Assembly (NCBI RefSeq): GCF_009905375.1
Contig: NC_133649.1
Location: 231,669,792-231,733,791 of the forward strand
From: Apium graveolens
Lineage: Eukaryota > Streptophyta > Magnoliopsida > Apiales > Apiaceae
DNA length: 64,000 nucleotides
Reading direction: 5' to 3'
The notes beneath the pieces were generated by a model, which was not told the origin of the DNA, searched no databases, and saw only the letters and a program-made list of their open reading frames with translations. This document shows, one piece after another, positions 23,468 to 36,296 of this stretch. How positions within the stretch are numbered: the first letter of the stretch is position 1; each line of letters starts with the position of its first letter. Both the position numbers and the translations under genes were made by a program.

Positions 23468-24129
23468 TCCATGGTAGTGTGCAGAGCCAGAGCGATCAGA
23501 CAAGGGTTTCATGTAGCACCGCTTTTGGAGGATTAGCCTAAGTTATGAATGATTAGTTTTAATGACTAGATGATTATCTATGGTAGTACTTTTGGGATAG
23601 AAGCGATCAGATCAATTGACGTAATTCTCTTTAATGTGTCCAGTTGTTGTACCCTCGAACAAATGGTTATGTATATATTCATTAATTTTAGTTCAGATCA
23701 ATTTGTTTGTGATAAGATCACATTGTTAATTGCTCTATTAATACTTAAGAGAGTGTCATGAAGTTTATCGAACTTGAGAATTCATAATTTGCAATCGTGC
23801 AAGGACATAACGAGGGAAAGACTTAAGCAAAGTAAGTAAGACAAATATCCAGAGATTCTCAAAATTTTTCCAAGTAATATGCCCCCACAAGGAATAAGAT
23901 TAGGGGCAAACCTTGAATGTGATAATCAGGGAGGTCGCAATTAAGATATAAGGAACCCAAAATATAATGAGGTGGAAAATGAAGATTTTAAACTAAAAGA
24001 TGACCCCAATTATGGGGAGTAGGAAGAAATATTTAGACTGAGAAAACAGAAGTCGAGCAAGATAGGAAGAACCAGGATGGTACTCTTATTGGGCAATCCA
24101 TGGACCTGCCTAAAACAAAACTTATACTT
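23468..24129 (+). other. Gypsy-3 spacer between upstream ORF and gag remnant
   Basis: There is no convincing coding sequence. Short open frames show no recognisable motif. A gag start cannot be placed with confidence. Confidence 0.5.
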
Positions 24130-24560
24130 TTACCCCTAACCACCACCTTGAGGAAACAATGTGGTGTGAAATTCTTTCAAGACCTTTAAGTCTCTAAGCC
24201 CTTAGAGTTCCAAGGAACAAGCTGACCCAGCCGAGGCAAGAGCCTGGCTAAAGGAAATAGAGGAATCATTTGAGATTCTGAATGATTGACGAATCACAAA
24301 AGACTGTTTTTGTCACTTACCCTCCTAAGAGAGAGACCACCCGCCGGTGAAAGGCCAAGGAAGGCACGAAGTAAGAGATTTTAATAAACTGATTTAAGTT
24401 CAGTCAATTGTTTTCAGGAAAGTACTCCCAAGGTTATGGAGATAGTGTAAAAGCTTTAGAGCCAGAACAAAGGCAGACGAGTATGATGAATTATGAATCT
24501 AAGTTGTAAAAGTTGTCAAGATTCGTTCTGAGGACACGAATCTAGAATGACGGGATGTTT
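24130..24560 (+). pseudogene. Gypsy-3 gag remnant
   Basis: Broken frames contain FKTFKSL-like text, then PLEFQGTS and ARAWLKEIEESFEIL, the start of the retrotransposon gag domain seen intact in gypsy-2 (PPEFKGEVDP, WLKEMEKAF). A later part near 24430-24530 keeps words from the gag C-terminal half. Stops and indels are frequent. No zinc knuckle is recognisable. Confidence 0.65.
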
Positions 24561-27500
24561 AAAATCAATGTTTATGTTGTGTTGGTTCATGAAATAATGA
24601 TAAGAGAAAGGAAAATAAAAAGAAACTGAAGAGGAAAGGAATATAAAGGCAATAGAGTTTGAGGAATAATAAGGAATTTGGGTATGAGGAAACCCTAAAG
24701 ACTCGTAGCAATAGAAATAGAAAAGTAAGTAATCGTCAGGATGAGGGTGATTCACCATGAGTTAAATTGATGGTTGAAGGCATAAGAGATACATATAGGT
24801 TGTACCCCCTTCAAGTTGGAAGGATTCGGGAAACCTTGAGATAGTTCGAAGGATAAATAATGAGACGCTGATAGACCGAGGAGACAAGAAAGTAAGAAAT
24901 TAGGAAAATTGGATGAAGGAAGTGACCTTCAAGAATGTGGGGTGTGAGACCGGTGGCTTGATACCCAGGAAAGAAGACGCCAGGAATGAGAGATATCCCA
25001 ACATTGAGATGACTGTTGAGATAAACAACAAAAGTTAAATACGGAATTATTAAGAAGGAGTTCAAGTTGAACACGACCAATATCTTCCAGAACATCCTTG
25101 TTATCATTACCGAATCAGGCAAGAAAAGTGGATAACTGTTATTGTCTTTTGAGGCCATATGGATTGACCTCATTTTGGATAAGGATATTATTATGAAAAT
25201 AGGCATATACTATCGAGGTGGGAATGATTGAATAAAGACACCCTCATCAGGGATATATGACTTGATTTATCCATGGAAGGATGCATGTACCTTTTTAAAG
25301 GTGGAATTAAGGATAGAACATCGGTAACTTAAAACGAATCCTAGGGGAATGCATAAAGGTCGGCATTTCACCCTTAATAGGAACAGCATGAGTTTTGACA
25401 AGTATGAATTGGAAAGGATCAAGGTAACAATAACCTTTAAAGATCAGTGGAGAAATTTTTCAGAAGTATATAGATAATGATTCTGGTATTAATAAATGGT
25501 ATCTTGATATGCCCTGTATCTAGGGAATACAGGAGGAACGATTCAAGGATAACCTTAGAGGTTTTACAAGGAGAAAGGTAATATTCAAAATTCTCAAGAA
25601 TAAAAATGTTGATAAAGGAAATATGACGTAATTATAATAATGCCAAGTGGGGCACGTGTTAAACCACGAGAAAGTATGGATCGAACCAGTAAAGGTCGAA
25701 ATTGTTCAGGGCAATTAGGACCTAAGATAAAAGATGTTATAAGTATGATTGAGAGTCAGTCGTGACAGTGATTAACCTCTAAAGACTGAGGCAATAACTC
25801 ATGGAAAAATGGTGATTTTTTTTTACTCATCAGATTTTAAAGGAAAACATCTTCACATAAGCAGTGATTGAAATGAGGTAGAAAATTTATTTTGAGGTGG
25901 TTAAAATGACATTGACTGTAAGGAAATTTTACTATCAGGAAAGGCCAAAGAGGTGGTCGACACTTTAAAGGTAAGAGGATAATTATAGGCGCTTGTGCCA
26001 AAGGAATACAGTGATGATGGTTAAAGCTGTGAAGGTTGTATTATGGTTTGGAAGATTGACATTCCTTCTGATGACTGTGCAATATCCAACCGTAATAGTA
26101 GTTGGTAAAGGTTTAATTCGTGTAATCGCCATGAGCGGGCTATCTATCTCAGAAGGTACTATCTTGAGATAAGCCATGACCATGTTTCAAAAAGGACTAG
26201 ACGAACCTTCGAGTTAAGTCTTCTATTGAAGGTATATGATTGAGAATGGGATTAACCTGCTATTGTTGCTTTGATTGAAACTCTTCTGCAATTTTATCTG
26301 CTTCATGTCATGTATGTACATCAGGATCTAGAGTGTTCTTCATGAATCATGAATGGTAATTATGTTACCTCCTTAGGAGAATTTTATACGACATGTATGG
26401 ACTCCGTATGGTTAGATATTAAGATTTCATGGAAAGTGAATTACGACAGTAGGTCAGTGGTGGACCATAGTAATGCAGCAATGATTCTGCGAGTAATGAG
26501 TCGATTACAACCATGAGAGTTGTATTGGAATGGATGTTGAGATTGAGTACCACTAATCGGGTCGTGGTGGTGTATAAGTTATCATTGATAAACTAATTAA
26601 GTAGATTTTCTACCTATTGAATATTTATTCCTTCTTATCAATAGAGAGGCGTATTACTATACGAGGAAGGTTGCAGTGCAAGCATAGAATTCTAGTAACG
26701 GTGATGTCAAGAATGAAATCCCAGATTCGATTTTCGATGATGAGGGAGTTTCAAAGGTGATTGTGTATAAGCTCGTGCAAGAGCATGGGTCCATAGAATG
26801 ATGAACGAAATAGCAAAAATATTTAGGCATGTGAAATGTGATGCGATAATACTTGATATATATACACATATGTTTTGTTCTCCTATGACAAACCTCTATA
26901 GTTCAGAGGTAGGTTCCAAGCCAGATATTTGGTGGCAGTATATTTTTTTATATATACAATTCTCTTCAATTCGTTCTTTTCTCTCATTTTCATTTCATGT
27001 AAGTTGAGAAGAACAACCCTTCCAGAAGGGGAGGTATTGCCGAATGACTATCTATCTGTGTGATAGAAGCCTAGTAGGACACCACATGTTGTTTAATTTC
27101 TTGTCAAGTACTAAAGGCTGGCCACCTTCTGTACTAACTATGCGATATAACAAGTGTTCATGATCATAGTGATCTCTCAATAAATTCTTTTACTTCTATA
27201 TGAAGGACTAAGCTTTCGAAGATAGAAGCAGCTGAAAAAGGAGTAGTAAACTTGTGGTGGTATTCGGAATGGAAACACATTCGTGATACTTAGGTTGACG
27301 TGGTTATTAAAAGGTTATAGAACGCTAACGAGCAAAAGTATAACCAATATAATATTAGGAACGGAAGGTAGTAGCGATTACGAACTGAAAAAGAATGGGT
27401 ATTGAGAAGCAAAAGCTCTAATGCTAAAAGCTATGATGAGAGCCGGTGCAATAGACTTGAAAGAAATTGGAATGATCACTTAACGCGGATTAAGTTATCT

Positions 27501-28175
27501 CACGATAATCGATCGTATGTCAATATCGAGGTATCGCCTTATGAGATCCTTGAGGGAAGACAATGTCGATCTACCTTATGTTAGGATGAAGTTGTAGAGC
27601 GCAAGATGCTCGGACCCGCAGTAGTCCAAAGGACCAGGGATATAATAGATCTAATCAGATGACGGCTGGTAGTAATCCAAGAGGGACATAAGAGGTATGC
27701 TGATTTGACTCGAAAGAACAAAGAGTATGAAATAGGGGACCTAGTGTTGTTATAGGTATTCCCTTGGAAAGGATTGATGAGGTTTGGAAAGAAAGGAAAG
27801 TTTAAGTCCACGAATTGTTGGACCCTTGAATATATTAAGACGTATTGGGAAGTTAGCATATGAGCTATCCCTACCCCCAAACATGTAGCAAGTCATAACG
27901 TGTTTCACGTATCAATGTTAAGGAAGTGTAATTCAGATGCCAGATAAATAGGGGCATATGAGCGCATAGACATGCAACCAGACATAACCTATATGGAGCA
28001 ACCAGAAAGGGTTATAGATCGAAAAGGAACAAGTGCTTAGGAGAAGGGTGATCAAACTATTCAGAGTTTGATGGAAAAACCACAATGTGGGAAGATTGAC
28101 TTGAGAGTTAGGAAGTGCAATGCTAAGAAAGTATCCCTACTCATTTTCTATCTGATTCTGGGACGGAATCCTTTT
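24561..28175 (+). pseudogene. Gypsy-3 pol remnants with chromodomain
   Basis: Recognisable islands come in the correct order. The end of RNase H near 25930-25980 is YHQGKAKEVVDTL (canonical [12 protein letters not shown]). Integrase pieces lie near 26640-26760 and at 27440-27590 (RNWNDHLTRIKLSHDNRS, SPYEILEGRQCRS). The post-integrase linker is near 27675-27810 (GHKRYADLTRKNKEYEIGDL, PWKGLMRFGKKGKF). A chromodomain remnant sits near 27985-28140 (YMEQPERVIDRK). Protease and the FIDD-type reverse transcriptase core were not found. Stops are dense. Confidence 0.75.
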
Positions 28176-28187
28176 AAGGAGGGGAGA
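28176..28187 (+). other. Polypurine tract of gypsy-3
   Basis: AAGGAGGGGAGA directly precedes the 3' LTR (one C between). Confidence 0.9.
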
Positions 28188-28188
28188 C

Positions 28189-31100
28189 TGTAATAACCCC
28201 AAAATTTTGAACTTTTTGGTAACCCTTATGAATAGTGTTTTAGCTGATATTGCTGAATAAGAAAACTGTTCATGCCACACTATGTAGGGTTTCTTTTATG
28301 GATATTCTGAGATTTCATTGGTACTCTATATGGTATATAAGTGTATGTAAAGATCGTCAGAATCCAAATTTGAACCTTTTGATTTTTCCCGGAAATCCAC
28401 CAGATATCGAAAGAATTGAGTATAAGGTAACAGGATAAAAAGGATTTAAATTCAAGGATTTTAATAGAGGATCATAAAAAGGAATATAATGTATTGAGAA
28501 AGGTTAAGGGAACCTAAGTAATAAGATCCCGGGTATGATCCCTCAAACGAGAAACGAGAAACGAGAACGAAAGTTAAGCGAACCGTATAACAGATTAGCG
28601 GTCATTAGGCAAACAATTAGGAAGTTAATCAAGGAGGTTAGGGATGATGAGGTCATCCAACCAATAAGAAGAGGGCAAATAAGGGATGATGACATCACAA
28701 AGTGACATAAGCATGACATAAGGGGAAGGAGGTGTGGTTGATTTAAAACCACACAAAGTTCAAGGTTAGAAATGTAATTAACCAAAAACAAAACAAAAAA
28801 AACCAACCAAAACAAATCAAAGAAAAACACAAAAATCATTTCACTTCTTCAAGCATTTGCTCTCGGCTTTTCTTCATTCCAAGAAGAAAAATTTTCAAAA
28901 TTCAAGTTCCAAGCTTCCTAAATTGGTAAGATAATTCTCTAGTACTCCTTATGCATAGTTATGGCTATTCTATAAGTTTAAGCCTCCAAATCATTCACAA
29001 TCTTCTCCAAGAAATCAATGAATAAGATAATGAATAGTGATTTCAAGATTTTTAACTTGATTTTTCTTGTTTTTCCTTTAAGATCCAAGAATCCCTAAGA
29101 CATCTCAAGGCTTCTTAAGGCTTCCGAGCTACTCACATCACTTCAAGGAAGGTATATCATCTCCAAACCCTAGCTTTACTTTGTATATTAGGATGATTTT
29201 GATTGTTATGGTAAAAGAGTAGCTTGATGCTTGTTGGTTTAGAGTTTGGGTTGGAATGGTAGTGAATTGAATGTTGAAATCTTATTGATTGGTTAAAGGA
29301 CTTAAGTATAGTTTAAATTCAAGTTTAAGAATAAGTATAATTGTTAATATTGAGTTGATTGGGGCTGTTATGATGTAGTGTGGATGGATGTTGGTTGTAT
29401 GAATGAATTGGGATTGATTGGTGATTGAATTGGAATGGTATAAAATTGGGAAATCGTGTAAATATAGCCATCGTAATGTCCGATTTACTTTAGACTGCTT
29501 TTGCTCATAACATTAGGACCCGAGAACTCCCTGCTAGGTTTTGACCATTGCCATGTTTAGATAGTTCATGTTACGAGCTTCGTTTTGATATGAGGTTCAT
29601 TTGTTTCCGATGTACGGTTTAGGAAAAACGACCATTTTAAGTAACGACATTTCGCGAACGAACCATTACCCCTCGCCTTACTTTGAAACATAGGTTAAAG
29701 ACCTTAAAGACTAATTGGAGTATGAAACAATTATGTTAAGTGGTTTAGGCAGTTGGTAAGACACTCGCGAAAGAATCTCCTTAAAACTCGTAATGGTTAA
29801 ATTATTAAAAATGGTGGAGCCGAGGGTACTCGAGTGACTTAAGAGAATCAGTAAGCGCAAAACGAGCGTTAGAGTCTAATTTGGTTAAAGTATAGATTTA
29901 CAAGTGACTTTGGTTTAATTCCAACTCACATGTTGTTTATAGGTTACCAGAATCGTCCTGAGCCATTTGTAACCCCCAGTCGCTCAGGCAAGTTTTCTAC
30001 CCGTATAACTGTTGTTGTGATGTATATGTGTATATGCATGAGCTTGCGATAAATGCATATTTGTTATTAGCAAATTTTTGCGATATATTGTAGCATGTGA
30101 TATGGTATATATGCATGCCTGTTTCATATTCTTGATTTATATATCTGTTGGTTCAAATGCTTATAGTTTCATAATACCTATGCTAGAAATAAGCAGTATT
30201 TGAGTTTACCCTTAGTATAGGGGATCAAAAGGTGAACATATTTCTAAACCGGGTGTCGATGTTCCCGAGTATATTATATATATATATATATATTAAATAT
30301 ATATATATGGATATAGTTTTCAAAACTATTGATCGAATAAGGTTTATTCGATAACGTTATTTTATTTAATGAATATTATTTGAATATTCATTCGAGGACT
30401 TATGACTCTGTTTATTCTATTTAATGATTATTAATTGGATATTCATTTGAGGATGTAAGACTCCAATTATTTTATTTAATGAATATTATTTATAATATTC
30501 ATTCGAGGTATTATGACTCCGCTTATTTTGCTAAATAATATTCTTTATTTTATTAAAGAATAATGTTTCGATAATCAAACTTATTTTCGATTATTCAAAT
30601 AAAGATAGTACTTTCATATAAGTATATCTTTGGTTATTTAATATCCATTTCAAGTATAAGTTTTAAAACTTCTACTTCGATTATTTTTATAAGGATTATC
30701 TTTATAAGAATATTATTTAAATTATAATATTCAGATATTTCTAATATATCGGGACTGATTTATTTTAATAAATCAGCAGTACTCCAAACATTCTTAAAAA
30801 TATTTTCGAGTCTTCAAAATGATTTTTAAAAGTTAGGGCGGATCCCAAAACTCATTTTTATATTTAAGATCCTCCTTTCAAAGGGGATTTAAATACTCGC
30901 TCAAAACCTGAGGGATCCGGCTCTGTGGTGTATTTTATATTCACAACGAGGTTGTTGTTTTGACAAATGAAATGATTACTTACCCAACGTTCGGGAAGTA
31001 AGTCCATCTAATTGAGTCGGCATAAGCGACAGGCCGGGGTACGGTCTATCGAAGTGTAAGTGGCTGGGTGGCAGTCCATCAACGCGTAAGAGGCCGGGTG

Positions 31101-32083
31101 GCGGTCCAGCACAAGGTCCTTATGTGGCCAGGGTGATGACCGGTGGGGGATTCATCCATCTACTAGTAGAAAAGGTTACTTATTGGTATCTTTGCCTGAT
31201 CAGCGAGATATCGGGTTTATGCCAAAATTCTTTTCCTTTCCAAAATTCATTAGATGTTACAAACTCTGTTCATACTTTACATAACAGAGGTTCCAGGAAA
31301 TGTTTAAGAGATATATATGTGGATATATATATCGGGACTAAATAAAGTATCTCGTAACTTTATTTCATTCAATAATATTTCAAAGATTGAATCTTTTCAA
31401 GTCTTAACTTGTGGTCTCATCTATGGGATGACCTTTTGAAACCTATAATACTTTGAACAGTGGTAGTTCAAGTAGCTTTATAAATGATATAAGTATAGTG
31501 AAGTATTTGATAACTTCATCCCTTGTTTTTACTTATATCCAGTAAGTAATTATCTTTCACCTGATAAAGGTTTCCGGAAAGTTATCTATTTAGATGCTTG
31601 CGTTATTGTTTACACTATATATTATCTTGCGAGTTGTAATGCTCACTCTTGCTTTATTTCTTCATCACATAACAACAGATAGGAAAGATGAACAGGACCA
31701 AGCTCCCGATTCGTAAGCGGTTAGAAAACGTTCCGCAGTCTTCTGGAAGCGTTGATGCCGCCGTAGCTGAGGTAGGAGCTACCAATAGGCTAGGTTTTCA
31801 ACTATTGATGAACCAGACTTATGTATAATATGAATTGTAATAATGGCAAGGAATATGTAAATTTATTCAGAACCCTTTTAAGGTGTAACAGTTTATAATT
31901 GTGGAATATAAGGACTTGTGTTATTTTTTGAGTGCTCATCTCTGAGACTATAACTTGTGGTGTGTGTGTTTATTGTGGGGTCACAGTACAGAGTAGTTGA
32001 TTATTTATTAAGATTGGGTGTTATTAAGGGAAATGGAACTCGTGACAACCCGGATCCCCGACCCCGGATCGGGGGGTGTTACA
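28189..32083 (+). repeat. 3' LTR of gypsy-3, about 3.9 kb
   Basis: It starts TGTAATAACCCC and ends GGGTGTTACA, giving short inverted ends TGTAA/TTACA, then the ACTAA duplication. Landmarks are donor-like TTG|GTAAGA near 28926, acceptor-like TTTATAG near 29943, AG|GCAAGT at 29986-29993, (TA)n near 30270-30308, the tandem repeat near 30360-30535, CTCAC at 31642-31646, AACAACAG|AT at 31671-31680, and a GC-rich hairpin (ccccggatcgggg) near 32060-32075. Nearly 4 kb is unusually long for a gypsy LTR. Confidence 0.93.
29988..31678 (+). other. Predicted GC-AG intron within the gypsy-3 3' LTR
   Basis: The donor is CTCAG|GCAAGT, and the acceptor CAACAG lies 32 nt after CTCAC. The exon candidate that follows has ATG at 31688 and 28 codons in phase 0, ending GCTGAG|GTAGG at 31771. 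The encoded start MNRTKLPIRKRLEN is basic. The upstream exon candidate would be bounded by TTTATAG|GTTACC near 29943. It is inferred from motif conservation across four LTR families. Confidence 0.5.
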
Positions 32084-33518
32084 ACTAACCCCAAGCTAAA
32101 ATTAAATACAAATAAAATTGGCAGATTGATAGAATACACTTTTTGTACATTGAAAATTTACATCAGTTCACAATTACAAATATTAGGTGAATTTCTCATA
32201 ATTAGACTCTTTTCTAATGAAATCATTGATTTTGACTAGCACTTCAAGTTCTTCAATTATCTCAGTCCCTCTTAGAGCTTCCACCAGTTTGAGCCATTAT
32301 TCCAATTTGTAATTATTGAGAAAATGAATTCTGAATCTTGAAAATCTGCCAATCTTGATATTTAGAAAGTGTCCATCCTTAGAAACTCTGCTCAGTCCCC
32401 TTGCCTTTAATTCTTTAGATCTACTTTCAAACATCTCATTTTCTTCAGTATATTTTATTTTTCTTTCCTCCCTCTCAACTTTTTCTCTTAAAAGCCTGAT
32501 ATCCCTTTCTTTCAACCTTTCAGTCGATACAGCCTTTCATATTCTTGTACTGGAATCCTTAACCTTCATCAAATTGAGCACCCTCTTCAATTCACAGTGG
32601 AAAATTTATCTAGTACTTCTCTACTCAGCAAAATGAAGGAGCCATCCTTGTAGTAGATCATGACTTCTATCAGAGAAATAACCCAAACTTTGACTATCTC
32701 CTCAGCTAGTTGTTGGTGATAATCATCATCTGTTATGCTCCTTGAAATTGGTAGAAAGTCATCCTGATTGAAACAGTTCCAGATCGCACCAGCATCAACT
32801 TGAATTTTTCTTGATTTTATTCCTGAAGTCTTAAAGTGAGTTTTGGTTGGAGGTTTGAATGAAGGTGTTTTTGATATTTTCTTTAAAAAGACTTGGTTGG
32901 TTGTGATAGGTATCTTGAGTATGGAGTTTGCAGTTGGCTTGTATAGGTACTTGGATTTTTGAGATTGGACTGATTGAGTGTCTTTTTAGCTAGATTTAGA
33001 GGTTTGAGTTTGTGAGATTTGAGTTCCATGGACATTATGTTGCTTTGTAATTCCTTCTCTGTCCTTTCTTCTTCTCTTACCATCACCTCCTTTCTTTTCT
33101 TCCTTCTCATTTTTCTTATCATCATCCAAGTTATCCTTTGTATTGATTTGAGCCAGAAGATTTTTGTTCATCTTTCTTTTGCTCATCATCATCCAAGTTA
33201 TCCTTTGTATTGATTTGAGTTCTAGGAAATATGGTTTCAGCATTCTTCAGAGATTTGCTCAAAATCGATCATTTCTTCATCTTCAAATCTCTTGTTCTTC
33301 TTGGTCTTCAAATCAGTCTCTAAAGTCATGATCAATCTCAAATTTCCCATGACACAGTGCTTAGGGATCATGAAGTGTTTGCACCTTTTGGTAGTTGAAC
33401 ATATGTAAGCCACTCCCTTGCTAGGTTGAAGGTAAGCTTATGAAAATGCAGCTACTTGTCCCTTTTTGAGTTCATTTAGCAGGAGAATGTCCTCCGGAAT
33501 CACCCTGTTGTCTTTGTT
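32084..33518 (-). pseudogene. SIRE-like env-like ORF, C-terminal part, minus strand
   Basis: This continues the minus-strand SIRE-like element from 20263. The first bases (ACTAA) are the gypsy-3 duplication. Minus-strand frames contain a long charged, Lys-rich region (32883-33243) and a segment with TGIKS-like and NQDDFLPISRSITDDDYHQQ text near 32690-32830. An Arg/Glu-rich helical stretch (KERDIRLLREKVEREERK) lies at 32430-32515, and the upstream end reads VIPEDILLLNELKKGQVAAF. Several frames are needed, so it is broken. It belongs to the extra ORF between pol and the 3' LTR of SIRE-type elements. The function of that ORF is not established. Confidence 0.7.
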
Positions 33519-34339
33519 TATAACGACTCGTGTATTTTTATTTTATTTCTAATATTTGGAAGTGTAATAAAAGTTTAAGTAAATAAATAAAAGGTGTGTA
33601 TTGATTTTGGCAGCGGTTACTGATTGTTATTTAATTATTTGTGATTTGTTGATCTGTGGGATTGGAATTATGTGATTTATTGGTGAGTTATATGATTTTA
33701 TTTCGCTTGTAAAAGTGATTTTATTGTAATTTTAATTCCATAAATATTTGGGTTGTCTTTAAAATTGGTTTTCTAATTTTATAATTTCAATAATTATTTT
33801 TAGGACTTTATAAAATTGAGAAATCAATATTTCGTTAATTATTCATTTTTAAATGATTTTATGAGCGTGTTAAATGCTAAAATCCATATTTAATTATGGG
33901 AATCTTTAAAAATTATGAAAACTATATTTTATTAAGCTCATATTATTCTGAGAATTTTAAAATTACTTTGGGAATTTTCGGGAATCGTTTCAACCGCGCG
34001 TCGTCTCGTTATTTGTTAAAAAAGCGGGTACAAACTGTATTTCAGAAATTATTTTCAAATTACGAAAGTTACATTTTTACGTACTCCGGGATATTTCTGA
34101 CATTTTAAGATTAACATGGATTTATTTTGATGTTTTTTTAACCGCACCTTGTTTCGTTCGATCGCTAAGTCCGGGTATTTATTACATTTTTAAAAATTCG
34201 TTTTAAAATTTTGAAATTTATATTTTACTAAACTTGGGATGTTTACAATATTTTATGATTATTTTGACAACATTTTGATTAAAATTTATTCTCGAGTTAT
34301 ATCATTAGCGATAGATTAAAGCGGTGGGAAGGGCTTACA

Positions 34340-34565
34340 GTCGGTCGGAATAAAAATAAAATGACACGTATCCAATAAGTTGGACACGTGCCGTGTGGTT
34401 AAGTTGGGTGTTGACTTTCTCTTTTACTCCTGATAAACATCAAATCTTTGGTCTCTCATCTCTCGGCCTCTCTCAAATTCTCTCTATTTTTCCCTCATAA
34501 AAATCTTTTCCTATCCTCTCTCCTCTACTCTCCTATTCGTGTCTCTTTCCCTCTTCCTCTAGGTG
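34340..34565 (+). promoter_or_regulatory. Putative gypsy-2 promoter: G-box and CT-rich leader
   Basis: GACACGTATCCAAT (about 34362) and the perfect G-box GGACACGTGCC (core 34385-34390) precede a leader of CTCTC and TTCTC tracts at about 34440-34560, typical of plant 5' untranslated regions. The block is conserved in LTR3 (G-box 44526-44531). No canonical TATA box is clear. Exact transcription start is unknown. Confidence 0.5.
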
Positions 34566-35502
34566 CTTTCGGTCTCCGCCGTTCTTGTTTCTCCGGATTG
34601 TTTCCTCCAGCGAGCCGCGCTTATTTGGCTTGGCTGGTTCAATTTATATATGTATATGCATGTAAATGTGTATATGATTATGTGTTGTGTGTGTGCCTTT
34701 GTGTTGTGTTTGTGTGTCTGTGTTGTGTGTGTATTGGCCGTGATGGTGGCGATGTGCTTCTCTGTTCCGTTTGTTCTGTGCTGTTGGGCTCTTTGTGGTT
34801 TGGGCTTGCAGTTTGGGCCGGATTATTCGGGCCTTTACTATTGGGCCTATTTACGCAGTTGGACTTGGTTATTATAAATTGATTTTTTATTTAATTTTCT
34901 GCAGGGAAATAAATGAGTGATATTCGTGAAATAAAATTTTTCATTGCGGGGAAATAATATTAATCGGTATAATTCATTCGGGAACCCGTATTATATCGGG
35001 CGCCAATAAATTATGCCGCCGTTGACGATGACCTTCGGTGAGTCGACGGTGGACGGTGATGACGATGTTCTGAGTCCTAAATATTTTAATAAATAAAATT
35101 TGTATAAAGTATGTTCAGGACTAAAATTTAGTTATGTGACGATTCAATTTGATTTTGTTCGGATTTGACATCGATTGATGTTTCGACGGGTAGACCTATA
35201 AACAGAGGAGTCGCTGTCCAATTTTTCTAAAGAATTACCCTAAATTATAAATCGAGTACATATATCTCGTTTAATACAAATTAAACTCTGATTATTATGT
35301 GCACCATTATTAAGTATATGTTATTGATATTAATATACTTGCGAGTCGAAGAATTATAGCATTGGGTAATTAGTTAGTGAGGAAAAGTCAAACATAATCG
35401 GTTGTCTAACCTAGGATGTTTCGATTTCGTAGGTTCGAGTCAAAGGACCCGGTAGTTCAAGTCAATTAGAGTTAAGCCAAAGTTAGTGCAAAGCTTCGCA
35501 AG

Positions 35503-36296
35503 GCAAGTACCCCTGAACTAATCTTTTACAGTTCAGTATATATGAATAGTTGTTTATTTAAAATATGTATTGGAACAGAACGTTTTAAGTTACGTATTCC
35601 CCGTATTTAAATATGTTTTGTTAACTGAGGTTTTGGGGAAAAAGTAACTTCTGAAAATGACTATCTTTAGATTATGATTAAAATTAAAAAGGGATTTTAG
35701 AATGTGTGATGTAATGGTTTAAAAAGAGATATGTGTAAATGGTTTTGGAAACTGGATAAACATAAATCAGATATTGGATGGTTAGTTGGCGTAAGAGGTC
35801 CGTTATTAGGTAACGGCCCAGCGTGTTTGCGTAAGAGGCTAAGTCCGATGCGCGCACTGGTAGTCCGCTTAGTCCAGCATGACAGAGATCTAGCTAGTCT
35901 CTGCATTCCGGAACGAAATTTGTGGTGGGATAGACTGATCAGCTGTCCCTAGAATTCATCCTCTTTTATATATCTGATAAAGGTTGAATAGTTTATAGTC
36001 CCCGTAAAGGGACCGGTGATTTATTGGTCCAGCAATGGACAGTGGTTTTGGAACGGAAATAGCATGCTAAAATTGAACTCTGGTATTTTTACACAGCACA
36101 CTACAAATGATGTTATTTTGCAAAGCATGCTAGTTTTGATATCTAGTTTATACCTATTTTACGGATTTCTCGTATATCAGTTTAATATCTGTTCCTATAT
36201 TATTTTATACAACCTGATGCTGGTTATTCATATAGAGGTACTGTTGAGCAATGGATTGCTCACCCTTGCAGTTTGTTTTGTATTTATTTATTGCAG
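35503..36296 (+). other. Predicted GC-AG intron within gypsy-2 LTR1
   Basis: The donor is CGCAAG|GCAAGT, the branch-point-like CTCAC is at 36259-36263, and the acceptor is TTATTGCAG, followed by ATG at 36297. The exon candidate 36297-36353 is 19 codons in phase 0, begins MSRRSGQRR and ends TCTGAG|GTAGTT. The same signals are intact in LTR3 (45657-46451; exon 46452-46508). It is a prediction without transcript evidence. Confidence 0.58.

Larger units (their letters stand above)
20268..32083 (+). mobile_element. Ty3/gypsy chromovirus with very long LTRs, decayed (gypsy-3)
   Basis: This 11.8-kb element has a perfect ACTAA duplication. Its 3' LTR is about 3.9 kb, while the 5' LTR is cut to about 2.46 kb by an internal deletion that also removed the primer site and leader start. 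Inside are a well-preserved proline-rich upstream ORF, decayed gag, integrase and chromodomain remnants, and a polypurine tract. Reverse transcriptase is not recognisable, so it depends on other elements or is dead. Confidence 0.92.

Noticed and set aside
23570..23761. Small frame after the gypsy-3 upstream ORF as a further accessory gene
   Set aside because: It has no motif and no homologue in gypsy-1 or gypsy-2, and its length is within chance for AT-rich DNA.
20540..28839. Hydrophobic minus-strand frames at 20540-20911 and 28543-28839 that resemble each other and could suggest a membrane protein
   Set aside because: They are the two LTR copies of gypsy-3. The similarity is due to LTR duplication and the frames end differently because of small indels. 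The plus strand here is leader DNA with poly-A runs, whose complement encodes Phe/Leu.
33019..33213. Plus frames with Leu/Phe-rich sequence at 33019-33213 and 43159-43353
   Set aside because: They are antisense to the Lys/Arg/Glu-rich env-like sequence on the minus strand, and duplicated only because the segment is duplicated.
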